Shown here in pieces: positions 33,277-42,200 of a stretch of 64,000 nt of DNA. Positions within the stretch are counted from its first letter, which is position 1. Each line of letters begins with the position of its first letter. This stretch comes from an uncultured bacterium (GTDB taxonomy: Bacteria > Planctomycetota > UBA8742 > UBA2392). The notes beneath the pieces are model-generated. The model saw only the letters and a list, made by a program, of their open reading frames with translations, made no database searches and was not told the DNA's origin. The DNA lies in assembly GCA_938014885.1 (NCBI GenBank), contig CALLQI010000017.1, forward strand, positions 124,001 to 188,000, read 5' to 3'. The translations under genes and the position numbers were made by a program.

Positions 33277-35561
33277 ACCGCAGCCGCGTCTTCGCGAAGC
33301 ACCTGCTGCTGCTGGCCACGCTGACGCTGGTGGCGCTGGTGGTAGTGAATTACCTGGCCGTTTCACATCGCGTCAGGCTGGACCTGACCGCCGACCAGCG
33401 CTTCACGCTCAGTGACGGCGCGGTGCGCATTTTGGGTTCGCTGACCGAGTCCGTGAGCATCACGTACTACGTGGACAGCCAGCTGCCAAGCAAGCGCATC
33501 AACCTCGAGCGCGACGTCACAGACAAGCTGGAAGAGCTGTCGTTGTCGTCCAACGGCAAACTGCAGTACCGGGTGCAGCGCCTGGGTGGCAAGTACGCCA
33601 AACGCGACCGTGAGGAACTGGCAAAGCAGAAGATTCTGGCATTCTCCGAATCGCTATACGGCGACGGCGACTCCAACGAGCGCGGGCCGGAATACTTCAG
33701 CTCAATCGAAATCAAGTACGGCATCGCTGAGCCGGTGGTGCTGAACGGTGTCGTCAACAACGTGGAACGCGGCGACCTTACCCGCGAGCATCGAGTAGAC
33801 ACGCTTGAGTTCGACATTGCGTATTCGCTGGTCAAGATGCGCTACGCCACCAAGAGGCCCAGCTTTGACCGGTTGCTGCTGTCACTACCCAGCCGGCTGC
33901 GCGTGCGCTTCTTCCAGAGTGCCGACCTGAACGACTTCGCCCCCGGCATGCCCGAGAACATCCACACCGCGCTGATGGAATTGGCGCGCACCAACGGCGC
34001 GCGCATGGAGTACGAACAGATCACCCTGCCGCAGCGCGCCACCGGTTACGTGAACAACCCCTTCGACAGCAACGGCCCGCCGCTGATGCTGGCCCCCACC
34101 CGCGCGGCCATCAACGTGCCCGGGCGCGGGCTGGTGGAACTGGCGTTCTTTGGCGTGATCGCGCTGCAGATCGGCGAGGGCGAAAACTCGCTGCACTTCC
34201 TGCCCGACGTGGCGCGCTTCAAGACTCGCCAGGAATTCGAAACCTTCTTCCAGGAATTCGTCTGGCAGACCGTCAGCCCCAAGATGCGGCTGGGCGTGAT
34301 CACGCCTGCCGTGCCCGCGAACCCGATGACCGGCCAGCCCGGCCGCAGCGGCCACGCGGCGTTGGTGTATTACATCCAGCGTGTGCTGGGCTATGACGTG
34401 GTTGAACTGAACCTGGCGGCGCAGAAGTCGATCCCGCAAGACCTTGCCTGCCTGGTGGTGATGGAACCGAACACGCTGCCGGAACGCGACCTGTACGAAA
34501 TCAACCAATACCTCGCGCGCGGCGGCAACGTAATCATGCTGGTGCAGGGTTGGGAGGCCAACCTGGACATGTCGCGCAGCTTCAGCCGCGACGCGGTAAT
34601 GCTGCGCAAGTCGGACATGCAGCCGCACTTTGAGGATTGGGCGAAACACCTCGGCATCAGCTTCGGGCAGGACCTGCTGTTGCGCCGCAACGCCGCGCTG
34701 TCGCCCTTTGCCACCTTCCGCAACCCGGAAGACGGCCAGACCTACGTGATGCCGCTGCGCAGCACGCTGCGCCTTGCCCCGCGCGTTGAGCCCGACGACT
34801 TGAACAGTGACAGCGTCTTCACCCGCGGCCTGACCGCGCTGGCATTGCCGCTTGTGGTTGAGGCCGAGGTGGACACTGCGCGCCAGTCGGCACTGGGCCT
34901 TGAAATGACCGAGCTGATCCGGCTGGGCGACGACGTGTACAAGTTCGTGCCCGGCAACCCGGCCATGCCTTCGATTTCGCTGGACCTGAACCTCGAAGAC
35001 ACCAACCAGGTCAGCGAAGACCCCAAGGCTGAACCCGGCGAAGGCATCCTGGTGCAGAGGCTTGGCCGCCGACCGCTGGTGGCCGCGCAGTTCCGTGGCC
35101 AGTTCCCGAACCTGTGGGCCGACGAGAAACGCAAAGTACCGGGCTGGAGCACGCAGGACCCTGAGCAACAGGACGCGCAGGCTGTGTTCAACCCAAAGCC
35201 CGGGTCACTGACAATTGTGACCACGGCGGCCACTCTGAACACCGACTATCTGGCCGGATATCAAGAGCAACAGGCCAGCGACGAGATTATCCCTGGCGGG
35301 TTGTTCCTGTACCGCAACCTGGTTGAAGCCTTCATCTACGGTGAAGACATTGTCGCGTTGCGTGTGCGCACCGGTGTGGCCCCGCGCATCGCCGCCCGCA
35401 TTGACGACAATGAGCGGCTGGTATGGATCGCCTACCTGATCCTGAGTGTGCCCGTGGCGCTGATCGTGATCGCGGCGCTGCGCACCAGCATGCATTGGAA
35501 GCGCCGCCGCGAATACGAGGCCGCGCTTGCGGGCAAGGGCAGCAGCGGAGACATGCCATGA
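33270..35561 (+). CDS. GldG-like ABC transporter auxiliary protein
   Basis: Encodes 763 residues. An N-terminal span (LLLLATLTLVALVVVNYLAV) is followed by RVRLDLTADQRFTLSDGAVRIL, the typical GldG entry, an N-terminal thioredoxin-like/GldG domain (VSITYYVDSQLP), a large extracytoplasmic domain with LACLVVMEPNTLPERDLYEI and YLARGGNVIMLVQG, and a C-terminal span (LVWIAYLILSVPVALIVIAAL). These proteins accompany GldF-type permeases and are thought to form their periplasmic portion. GGAGG lies 8 nt before ATG 33270, which overlaps the permease gene. The stop overlaps the next gene (ATGA). Confidence 0.85.
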   Translation: MVDRSRVFAKHLLLLATLTLVALVVVNYLAVSHRVRLDLTADQRFTLSDGAVRILGSLTESVSITYYVDSQLPSKRINLERDVTDKLEELSLSSNGKLQYRVQRLGGKYAKRDREELAKQKILAFSESLYGDGDSNERGPEYFSSIEIKYGIAEPVVLNGVVNNVERGDLTREHRVDTLEFDIAYSLVKMRYATKRPSFDRLLLSLPSRLRVRFFQSADLNDFAPGMPENIHTALMELARTNGARMEYEQITLPQRATGYVNNPFDSNGPPLMLAPTRAAINVPGRGLVELAFFGVIALQIGEGENSLHFLPDVARFKTRQEFETFFQEFVWQTVSPKMRLGVITPAVPANPMTGQPGRSGHAALVYYIQRVLGYDVVELNLAAQKSIPQDLACLVVMEPNTLPERDLYEINQYLARGGNVIMLVQGWEANLDMSRSFSRDAVMLRKSDMQPHFEDWAKHLGISFGQDLLLRRNAALSPFATFRNPEDGQTYVMPLRSTLRLAPRVEPDDLNSDSVFTRGLTALALPLVVEAEVDTARQSALGLEMTELIRLGDDVYKFVPGNPAMPSISLDLNLEDTNQVSEDPKAEPGEGILVQRLGRRPLVAAQFRGQFPNLWADEKRKVPGWSTQDPEQQDAQAVFNPKPGSLTIVTTAATLNTDYLAGYQEQQASDEIIPGGLFLYRNLVEAFIYGEDIVALRVRTGVAPRIAARIDDNERLVWIAYLILSVPVALIVIAALRTSMHWKRRREYEAALAGKGSSGDMP

Positions 35562-37447
35562 GTGAATCCGCCAACGCAAAGGCAGCCACGCCGGACGAAA
35601 TCATCGCCCGGCAGCGCAACAAGCAGGTCACGATCCTCAGCGGCGTGATTATCGCGCTGGCCGCCCTGGTGATGCTGTCGCGGCTGACCCAAAGCGCCGA
35701 AACCCCGTTGCGCGAAGTGCTGCTGGTCGGCGGAACCACGGAAGCGCCGCGCTTCAAGGCTGCCGACGTGGTCAAGCTGCGCATCACCAAGCCCGGCGTC
35801 GCACCCCTTGAAATCACCCGCGACGGCGAAGGCTGGCGCTTTGCCGCCTTCCACAACGCCGCCGCCGAAGCCGCCACCGTGGACCGCCTGCTTGAGAAAG
35901 TCACTGCGGCCACGCGCATGAACCGCCCGGCAGTCACCGAGGCCACGAAGTTCCCGCTGTATCGCCTCGGCGACGATGAGGCCGTGGGCCTTGAACTGGA
36001 AGGCACCGCCGGCCTGCTGCTGCACCTGAAGCTGGGGCTGGATGAGGCCCAGACCTATGACCTGGTGCGGATCATCGGGCCTGAGGCCGAAGACGGCATC
36101 TTCGAAGTTAAAGGTATGGGCGGCAGCTTTGACACGCTGTACTCGGCGCTGCTGCTGGACACGCAGGGCAAGCCGGACCGTCGCCGCTGGCTCGATTTCA
36201 GCGGCTTTCAGCCCGTGCCGGAAAACGCCGATGTCATGCGCGTAACCCTCCACGACGGCACCCGCAAGACTGAGCTGGTGCGCGCGGAAGGCAGCATGAT
36301 CTCAGACGACAAATGGACGATGACCAGCCCGCGCCGCGCCAAGGCCAACGATGCCAATGTGCGCTCGCTGATCGATGTGCTGTCGAACATGAAGCCTGTG
36401 GACATCGCCGGCCGCACCAACGAGGCCGCGAAATTCGGGGTGGAGCAGCCGGCGCAAACGCTGGCGCTGGCGGTTTCGGTGCAGGGTAAGGAACAAACGG
36501 TGGTGTTGCAGTTCGGCGCGCAGGAAGGCGAGAACGTCGCGTGTCGCGTCAAGGACGACCCGCAGGGACTTGTGTACTGGGTGAACGAGTATTCGCGCGG
36601 GCGCTTTTTCCGTCCGGTGCAGGATTACACTGAGCTTGCGCCGCTGAATGCAATCGCGTCCTTCCGCGGCCTGCAGACCATCGACGTGGACCAGGACGGC
36701 ATTCGCTACACGTTCACCAACGCCAACCCGGACGGTGCTGCCAACTGGAGCATGACCAGCCCCAACGCCCAGCCCGTGGACCAGGCGCAGCTCAACGCGC
36801 TGCTGGGCGGGATTGGCAACCTGCAGGGCTCGGCTGACACGGGCACGGTGGACCGCACCGCCCTGCAACTTGGCGACGGCCTTTCGCGTCGCGCGATCCG
36901 GGTCACCGTCGTGCAGCCCCGCGCCGGCGGCACGCCGGGCGATGACCCGCCGGCCGAAGGCATCAAGGTGCAAGTGACGGCCCTGTACTTCGGAACAACG
37001 GTAAACCAGGAAGTGCCCGTGCTGCTGATTGCTGACGGCCGCGAGATGGTGTACTGGGTGTCCGAAACGCGCGTGCAGCGCCTGTTCCCGGACCCGCAAG
37101 ACTACGCCGTGATCGCGCCATTTGAGTGCAAAGTGCGGCACATCCTGATCAGCTGGAAGGGCCGCAGCGCGGGCATTGAACTGCGCGACCCGAACCGCAC
37201 CGAGCAGCAGGCCAACGAGCTTGCCGACAAAGTGCTGGCGCTGGCCCAGCAGCCCGATGCCGACTTTGTGGCCTTGCAGCGCGAGTACAACGAAGACAGT
37301 GCCGAGCAACGTGAAGCTGAGTACGATGTCAGCGAATCCGAAAGCCTGGTGAGGCCGTTCATCCGGCTGGCCAGCCAGCTGAAACCCGGTGAAGTCGGCA
37401 AGGTGCTTACGGACTACGGCTGGCACATCATGAAGCGGCTGGACTAA
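35558..37447 (+). CDS. DUF4340 protein fused to a C-terminal parvulin (PpiC-type) domain
   Basis: Encodes 629 residues. After a cytosolic start and one span (VTILSGVIIALAALVMLSR), residues ~55-530 show DUF4340-type repeats: LRITKPGVAPLEITRDGEGW and later LRVT/VRVTV strands with the TEATKFPLYRLGDDEAVGLEL pattern (partial), typical of the fourth gene of Gld-type operons. From ~525 the chain changes to a parvulin-like rotamase: CKVRHILISWKG, a helix ANELADKVLALAQQP, DFVALQREYNEDSAEQ, LKPGEVGKVLTDYGWHIMKRLD (in parts). Parvulins isomerise prolyl bonds and act as chaperones. ATG 35558 follows GGAG and overlaps the GldG-like stop. I know of no standard DUF4340 entry with this fusion. Confidence 0.85.
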   Translation: MSESANAKAATPDEIIARQRNKQVTILSGVIIALAALVMLSRLTQSAETPLREVLLVGGTTEAPRFKAADVVKLRITKPGVAPLEITRDGEGWRFAAFHNAAAEAATVDRLLEKVTAATRMNRPAVTEATKFPLYRLGDDEAVGLELEGTAGLLLHLKLGLDEAQTYDLVRIIGPEAEDGIFEVKGMGGSFDTLYSALLLDTQGKPDRRRWLDFSGFQPVPENADVMRVTLHDGTRKTELVRAEGSMISDDKWTMTSPRRAKANDANVRSLIDVLSNMKPVDIAGRTNEAAKFGVEQPAQTLALAVSVQGKEQTVVLQFGAQEGENVACRVKDDPQGLVYWVNEYSRGRFFRPVQDYTELAPLNAIASFRGLQTIDVDQDGIRYTFTNANPDGAANWSMTSPNAQPVDQAQLNALLGGIGNLQGSADTGTVDRTALQLGDGLSRRAIRVTVVQPRAGGTPGDDPPAEGIKVQVTALYFGTTVNQEVPVLLIADGREMVYWVSETRVQRLFPDPQDYAVIAPFECKVRHILISWKGRSAGIELRDPNRTEQQANELADKVLALAQQPDADFVALQREYNEDSAEQREAEYDVSESESLVRPFIRLASQLKPGEVGKVLTDYGWHIMKRLD

Positions 37448-37476
37448 GCGCTGGACTGAAGAAAGACAATCCCGGT

Positions 37477-39360
37477 TTGGACACGCGCACACCCAACATT
37501 CTAAGCCGCATCTTCGCCAACCCGCTTGCGGTGCGCGAACTCAGGGTCGCGTGCAAAAGCTGGAAGCTGGTGCTGGTGCTGACGGCCTATCTGCTGATCC
37601 AGGGCGCAATCTTCGCGATCTGGGTGTACGTGCGCAGCGACAACAACGGCATCTACATTGACCCCACCAGCATCGGCAGCGGTTTGTTCACGACGCTTTC
37701 GGTAGTGCTGGTTGTGATCGTGATGATGGTTTTTCCCGCGTTCTCGAGTACCGCCATTGCCTCTGAGCATGAAAAGAAGAGCTTCGATCTGCTTCTGTTA
37801 ACCCCGCTGATGCCGTGGGAGATCGCCCTGGGCAAGTTCTTTGCCGCCGCGATCCAGGCCAGCATCTTCCTTATCGCCACCGTGCCGCTGTTTGCCATGG
37901 CCAACATGTTCGGCGGCATTGAGCCCGAAGTGTTTTTCATGGTGCTGTGGGTGCTGGTGCTGCTTTCGATCCTGATCAGCTTCGTCGGCGTGTATGCCTC
38001 AAGCCTGGTCAAGAAGGCCATCCCCGCGGTGCTGGTGACGTACATGTTTGCGGGCATGCTGGGCATGGTGCTGCTGACGATTTTCCTGGTACTGCAAGTG
38101 GCGATGACGTTTGCGGCCGCGGCATTTCCGCTGGTGTCATTTCTGGTCAGTCCCAACCTGATGGAAGGTGCCTACTACGTGGGCACGCTGACAGTTACCT
38201 GTGCCCTGTACTGCGCGTTTCTTTTCATCTCAACCACCAACCGCCTCAAACCCACTTCACACAACAAAAGCACGGCGCTGCGCATTTTCTGGACGGTGTG
38301 CGCGCTGGTGGTGCCGGCACAGCTTGCCACGTACTTCCTGATGTCGCGGCTGCCCTCGCAAGACTACGCCTGGAACACCATGACCATGGGCGCGATCTAC
38401 ATCGGCCTGCTGCTGATGGTGCCCGTACTGAGTGCCCCGGCCGAAGCCCCGATCGCAAGCCGCCGCGTGCGCCGCGAAATGGAAAGACTGCCGGCCGCCA
38501 TGCGCAACCCCGTTGCGGGCATCTTCTTTCCGGGAAGCGCCCGTGGCGTGGCCCACACTGCCATGGTGTGCGTGCTGGCCATGGCCGCGATGGTGACGGC
38601 AGCGTGGGTCTGTGAGGCCAAGCTGGCGTCGCGCCTTGATGACCAGACGCAGCTCGTGACCGACTTTGCCGAAGTAGCGGAGCCGACAACCACCGTGCGC
38701 GGCCCCGGTGCGCCGCCGCCGGGCACGATGGTCACGGTTGGCAACCCGTCGATCGCTGGCACCACTCCTGAAGACATGCGTGCGATGCTGACCGACTACT
38801 TCGGCCACCAGCGCAATGCGCTGCTGTACCTGGCCGGCGCGTTCCTGGTCACGCTGCTGGTACTGGCCCAGATCACCTGGCGGCTTTCGCTGAGCGGCAT
38901 TTCGCGCGGCCTGTGCGGCCTGGTTGCCGGGTTGATTTTCGTGACCTGGCTTGTGCTGCCGTACATTGCGGCGCTGATCGCCGACAGCCGCAGCACCGAC
39001 CCGCTGATTACCCACTTTTCGCCCATCCAGGCCGCGATTGATTCGCTGCGTATGGGCGACCTGTTGGCGCGCTCGGCACTGGAAGACGCGGCCGGGGCAT
39101 CCCGCTACACCGAACTCGCGGGACGTTTGCGCGGGCACTGGTTCATGTTTGTGTCGGTGGCCGCAGCCGCGGGTACGATCCTGCTGGTGTTCAACGTGGT
39201 GAGCTATCGCAAGGTCAAGGCAACTTTCGCGCGCATGGCACAGGCCCCGGCCGACAGCCAGCCGGTGCCGGCACTCGCCGCTGCAGGCGCAGCCGTGGCA
39301 CCACTGGCCGAACCCACGGCCCAGGCCGCGCCCGGACAAGCGCAGCCGCCGCAGGCCTGA
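37477..39360 (+). CDS. ABC-2 type permease, second of the Gld-type operon
   Basis: Encodes 627 residues. It has the ABC-2 start NPLAVRELRVACKSWKLVLV and ~12 hydrophobic segments in two halves, with the coupling helix SEHEKKSFDLLLLTPLMPWEI. A soluble loop of about 80 residues (TEDMRAMLTDYF...) separates two C-terminal spans, and the tail (~595-627) is Ala/Pro/Gln-rich. The start is TTG 37477 (no ATG is near), with GAAGAAAG upstream. The gene begins 29 nt after the DUF4340-parvulin stop. Unlike the 318-residue first permease it is long, so the transporter may be a heterodimer or switch partners. Confidence 0.8.
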   Translation: MDTRTPNILSRIFANPLAVRELRVACKSWKLVLVLTAYLLIQGAIFAIWVYVRSDNNGIYIDPTSIGSGLFTTLSVVLVVIVMMVFPAFSSTAIASEHEKKSFDLLLLTPLMPWEIALGKFFAAAIQASIFLIATVPLFAMANMFGGIEPEVFFMVLWVLVLLSILISFVGVYASSLVKKAIPAVLVTYMFAGMLGMVLLTIFLVLQVAMTFAAAAFPLVSFLVSPNLMEGAYYVGTLTVTCALYCAFLFISTTNRLKPTSHNKSTALRIFWTVCALVVPAQLATYFLMSRLPSQDYAWNTMTMGAIYIGLLLMVPVLSAPAEAPIASRRVRREMERLPAAMRNPVAGIFFPGSARGVAHTAMVCVLAMAAMVTAAWVCEAKLASRLDDQTQLVTDFAEVAEPTTTVRGPGAPPPGTMVTVGNPSIAGTTPEDMRAMLTDYFGHQRNALLYLAGAFLVTLLVLAQITWRLSLSGISRGLCGLVAGLIFVTWLVLPYIAALIADSRSTDPLITHFSPIQAAIDSLRMGDLLARSALEDAAGASRYTELAGRLRGHWFMFVSVAAAAGTILLVFNVVSYRKVKATFARMAQAPADSQPVPALAAAGAAVAPLAEPTAQAAPGQAQPPQA

Positions 39361-39367
39361 GCGGCCA

Positions 39368-40051
39368 TTACTCAATCTTGTGCAGTTGAACCACCAGCCC
39401 GCCGGTTTCGGGCTCGATGAAGATGTCGTAGATCTCGCCTTCGCGGCAATCTTGGCGCACGTCCCAGCGCGTCGGTTGCCGCAGGAATGTCAGCGCGCCC
39501 AGCGAACGGGGCACTTCGCCATGGTCAAGCGCCGTGCGCTCGCTGACCGCCGAGTCGGCGGACGACACGCCGCCCAAACTCATGAACTGGTAAAAGCCGC
39601 CGCCAAGCCAGCTCCATGGGCCGCGCCATGCGATGGTCTGGACTTGCAACTCAAACTGGTTGCCTGATGTAAGCACAGGCCGGCGCTGGCCCGGCAGGCG
39701 CGAGCCGCCGCGGTCCACGGGAAAGAACAGCAGGTTCATCTGGTTGGTTTCGGGGTCCATCTTGCCGACCTCGATCTCAGCCACTTTGCGCCGCGTGGGA
39801 GGCTGGACTTGCAGTGCTGAGGTAGCCAGCGAAAGCACCAGCGCCTCAATCGAAAGCCAGATCACCAACGCGCCCACACCCAGCAGGCCGAAGTCGATGA
39901 TCGGTTCAACCTTGCTGGTATCCACGTCTTCGCGGCCGCGAGTACGCATCCAGTACCAGACCCGCTGGGCCACAAAGGCAACCAGAAACACGCCCATCAC
40001 ACAGGCGATGACAGCAAAGGCCTTCAGGCGAAAGTTGGGGTCCGGCTCCAT
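39368..40051 (-). CDS. Membrane protein of unknown function, end of the tandem cluster
   Basis: Encodes 227 residues with two N-terminal hydrophobic spans (FAVIACVMGVFLVAFVAQRV; IIDFGLLGVGALVIWLSIEAL), then a soluble region (~85-227) rich in strands (KVAEIEVGKMDPETNQMNLL; GEIYDIFIEPETGGLVVQL). No family is recognised. It faces the ABC operon end to end, with only 7 nt between stops, and follows the small-protein cluster by 60 nt. Minus-strand CATAAT lies exactly 6 nt before the ATG, so it is probably transcribed separately as a leaderless message. It does not share the core pattern of its five neighbours. Confidence 0.7.
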   Translation of the reverse strand: MEPDPNFRLKAFAVIACVMGVFLVAFVAQRVWYWMRTRGREDVDTSKVEPIIDFGLLGVGALVIWLSIEALVLSLATSALQVQPPTRRKVAEIEVGKMDPETNQMNLLFFPVDRGGSRLPGQRRPVLTSGNQFELQVQTIAWRGPWSWLGGGFYQFMSLGGVSSADSAVSERTALDHGEVPRSLGALTFLRQPTRWDVRQDCREGEIYDIFIEPETGGLVVQLHKIE

Positions 40052-40057
40052 AGCCGC

Positions 40058-40063
40058 ATTATG
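40058..40063 (-). promoter_or_regulatory. Putative -10 element, leaderless layout
   Basis: CATAAT on the minus strand (40063-40058), 6 nt before the ATG at 40051; 5 of 6 match to TATAAT. No clear -35. Confidence 0.4.
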
Positions 40064-40111
40064 GCCAAGCCGCGCGAAGTTTACAGGTTCCGGCTGGGCG
40101 CCGGCGTTGCG

Positions 40112-40531
40112 CTAGTTGCCTTGTGTGATCTGAAGTTCGCCGGCGGGGGTTATGGTGCACCAAAGCACCGGATAGTTGCCGTTGCGCGGCACGGCCACGA
40201 TGCGCCTTTCGCCGCCGGGCAGGTCGATCACAACATCGGCGACTTCGTAGTAGTCCCCGGACAAGTCGGCCTGACTCATGCCCGCGCCGCCGAGCTCGGC
40301 CGGGCCGGTCAGCCTTACCGCATCAAGAAACCGCGGCATGGCGGCCGCGCGGCGCAGCAACTCGTCGGCCTCTGCGGCCGCCGCTCCCGGCCTTACGGCC
40401 ACGGTGCTCAGGTACCACTTGTGGATCGCGCCACCGGAGTGCGCCTCAATCAGCAGCACTGCGAACATGGACGGAAGAACCAGCATGCCGGCCACAAACC
40501 AGCCCCAGCGCATTTTATTGACTGGGCTCAT
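40112..40531 (-). CDS. Small one-TM protein, tandem paralog 1 (pilin-like layout)
   Basis: Encodes 139 residues. The order is a short basic start, one hydrophobic span (WGWFVAGMLVLPSMFAVLLI), a helix (AAAAEADELLRRAAAMPRFLD), then a beta region with GDYYEVADVVIDLPGGERRIVAVPR. The same order recurs in the four genes upstream: span, AExxxLL..A helix, YY.V strand, GG.R..AV strand, final E-I strand. ATG 40531 overlaps the previous stop (ATGA). The layout resembles a type IV pilin or pseudopilin, but no prepilin cleavage site (G/F-T-L-x-E) is present. Function unknown. Confidence 0.75.
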   Translation of the reverse strand: MSPVNKMRWGWFVAGMLVLPSMFAVLLIEAHSGGAIHKWYLSTVAVRPGAAAAEADELLRRAAAMPRFLDAVRLTGPAELGGAGMSQADLSGDYYEVADVVIDLPGGERRIVAVPRNGNYPVLWCTITPAGELQITQGN

Positions 40532-40962
40532 GGCCAATCGAGCTCCGGACCGAGATAGACGATCTCCGACTGGCCCGATTTCCAGTTGAAGTCGATTCGC
40601 ATGGTGGGGTTGTAGTTGTCCAGCGGGACCGCATAGATCCGGCCCCCACCCATGTGTGGCAGGGCGACAACATCGACGATCCTGTAGTGTTGCCCCTGCA
40701 TCGGTCCTTCACCTCGCAGTACTCCTTTCAACGTGCGGGGCTTGCCTTCTTCCTTGGCAAACCAGACTCGAGCCGAGTCGCGTGCGCTGCCAAGCAACTG
40801 CTGGCCTTCCGCCTGGCGCGCATTGCGGCCCGACGTGTTGAACACCGGAATCAGGGCCACGACGATGACCGGCACCAACCCCAAAGAGCCGCCCAATGCA
40901 AAGCAATGAAGCCGCGACTTCATCGGTCGCTGATTTGCGGCAGCTTCTGCAGGCTCAGTCAC
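40528..40962 (-). CDS. Small one-TM protein, tandem paralog 2 (pilin-like layout)
   Basis: Encodes 144 residues from GTG 40962; an ATG at 40923 would remove 13 residues. After KSRLHCFALGG comes the span LGLVPVIVVALIPVFN, then NARQAEGQQLLGSARDSARV, HYRIVDVVALPHMGGGRIYA and MRIDFNWKSGQSEIVYLG. The stretch from IPVFN to ARQAEGQQLLGSAR is strikingly like the N-terminal helix of major type IV pilins, which typically read IPQF..Y...AR.AEG..LL. The canonical Glu5 and the GF cleavage pair are not conserved. This member is the clearest template for the cluster; the split gene at 41901-42476 aligns to it without gaps across the helix. Confidence 0.76.
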   Translation of the reverse strand: MTEPAEAAANQRPMKSRLHCFALGGSLGLVPVIVVALIPVFNTSGRNARQAEGQQLLGSARDSARVWFAKEEGKPRTLKGVLRGEGPMQGQHYRIVDVVALPHMGGGRIYAVPLDNYNPTMRIDFNWKSGQSEIVYLGPELDWP

Positions 40963-40994
40963 TTTCGCCCCTGTGTTTGGTTCAACTCGACGGC

Positions 40995-41420
40995 CTAGTC
41001 CCGCGGTAGTTTCGGATCAGGCCACACTCGTTCAATACTTGAGTCTTTGGACTGCAGGTCGAAGTCCATGTACAGGAAACCGGCATCGCCTCCGTCAGCC
41101 TTGGACACAGCGTAGACTCGCACTCGCGTTGAGTCCGCGCCGCCGATGGCCAACGCCAGCGGGTACAGGTAGCTGTGGTGTCCCTCAAGTTCTTCCGGTG
41201 CCAGGTTCAGCATTCCCCTGCCGTCCCAGCTGCCGTTGGCAATCGCTGCACGGGCTTGCTCGCGCGCCAGACCGCAAAGTTGTTCCGCTTCGCGCGGCCA
41301 CGCCGGACTTTCCATGACTGTAACCAGTGGCAGCAGCAGAATCGCCGCGAGGCCGACCACCAACACGAGCCACGATGTGACGCGGCCGGCAATTGACCGA
41401 GCTTGTCCCCTACCTGCCAT
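40995..41420 (-). CDS. Small one-TM protein, tandem paralog 3
   Basis: Encodes 141 residues. A basic start (MAGRGQARSIAGR) leads into one span (VTSWLVLVVGLAAILLLPLV), then PREAEQLCGLAREQARAAIA, corresponding to the AExxxLL..AR helix of its neighbours, SYLYPLALAIGG, a strand with RVRVYAVSK and a closing FLYMDFDLQSKDSSIERVW. I chose ATG 41420 because GGAGG lies upstream and the resulting length matches paralogs 1 and 2; an open frame extends upstream but is not protein-like. It overlaps the 3' end of paralog 4 by 11 nt. Function unknown. Confidence 0.74.
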   Translation of the reverse strand: MAGRGQARSIAGRVTSWLVLVVGLAAILLLPLVTVMESPAWPREAEQLCGLAREQARAAIANGSWDGRGMLNLAPEELEGHHSYLYPLALAIGGADSTRVRVYAVSKADGGDAGFLYMDFDLQSKDSSIERVWPDPKLPRD

Positions 41421-41889
41421 GGGACCCGCCCTCCATGGTCGCCACCACTTCTGACCCGACGCGCCCCAAAGTGCCTGCTCCGGTGGCGGGATCGAGCTCC
41501 ATCCAGAACACCGGCAGCGCGCTTGCCCCCTCGCCAGAAATCGGAAGCGCATGATAAAGCCTGCCCGAGTCATCCCCGACCACGCGATATTTGCGCCCTA
41601 GCGTCGGGCTATCACCGAACCCCGCCAGCACTTTGTCGCGATGCACGTGCAGCAGCGCATGGGCTTCGATTGCGTGCGCCGAGCCCGGCAGCCCGTTCCT
41701 TTCCACACCCTTCAACTGAAGGTACATGGCCGCATTCGCCGCCAGCATGACCGTTCCTAACAATAGCGGTCGGCGGAACACGTACAGCCATGCTCGTAAG
41801 GGCGAAACCGCCAAGCCCGCCAGCGAGGCCCAAAAGCCGGGCAGAGGGCGGGGACGTCTGCGGGGTATTAGTGTGCGGTGGGATTCCAC
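41410..41889 (-). CDS. Small one-TM protein, tandem paralog 4
   Basis: Encodes about 159 residues from GTG 41889, which is 11 nt after the upstream stop with AGGTG at a usable distance; GTG 41937 would overlap the upstream gene. A basic/Pro-rich start (LIPRRRPRPLPGF) precedes the span (LLLGTVMLAANAAMYLQL), a helix (HAIEAHALLHVHRDKVLAG), then KYRVVGDDSGRLYHALPIS and ALPVFWMELDPATGAG. The order of elements matches paralogs 1-3, but the helix lacks the AR pairs, so it is the most divergent member. Function unknown. Confidence 0.68.
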   Translation of the reverse strand: MESHRTLIPRRRPRPLPGFWASLAGLAVSPLRAWLYVFRRPLLLGTVMLAANAAMYLQLKGVERNGLPGSAHAIEAHALLHVHRDKVLAGFGDSPTLGRKYRVVGDDSGRLYHALPISGEGASALPVFWMELDPATGAGTLGRVGSEVVATMEGGSHGR

Positions 41890-41900
41890 TGTGAGGGCAC

Positions 41901-42164
41901 CTATCGACTCGCTGATGTGCCGTTCCTGTTGAACCACTCGATTTCGCTTTGGCCGGCTTCGAGGTCGAAGCGGATTACCCCGTGGCCGTAGGTCTCGCCG
42001 GTGGCCACGGCTCGCAGCTCGATGCGGCCGTCGGGCAATTGCCTGATCTCTTCCTCCACCCGGAAGTACTTGCCGTGGAACTTGCTCATGTCTTCATCCA
42101 CGCGGGCTGGCAGCACCTTCTGTTTCGAGTATTGCACGCGCACATGGTCGCGCGCGGCCCCCAT
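41901..42164 (-). CDS. 3' half of a split tandem paralog 5
   Basis: Encodes 87 residues from ATG 42164 (TTG 42167 is directly upstream), with AAGGGG 8 nt before. It holds MGAARDHVRVQYSKQ, GKYFRVEEEIRQLPDGRIEL and VIRFDLEAGQSEIEWFN, the soluble half of the paralog pattern, but no membrane span. Reading the same frame upstream gives TRDALQAEGEQ, which matches RNARQAEGQQ of paralog 2, then an in-frame TGA (42203-42201), then the span-containing half. So this is either the 3' part of a gene broken by a nonsense codon or a separately translated soluble form. Confidence 0.65.
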   Translation of the reverse strand: MGAARDHVRVQYSKQKVLPARVDEDMSKFHGKYFRVEEEIRQLPDGRIELRAVATGETYGHGVIRFDLEAGQSEIEWFNRNGTSASR

Positions 42165-42200
42165 CAACTGTTCCCCTTCAGCCTGAAGGGCGTCGCGTGT

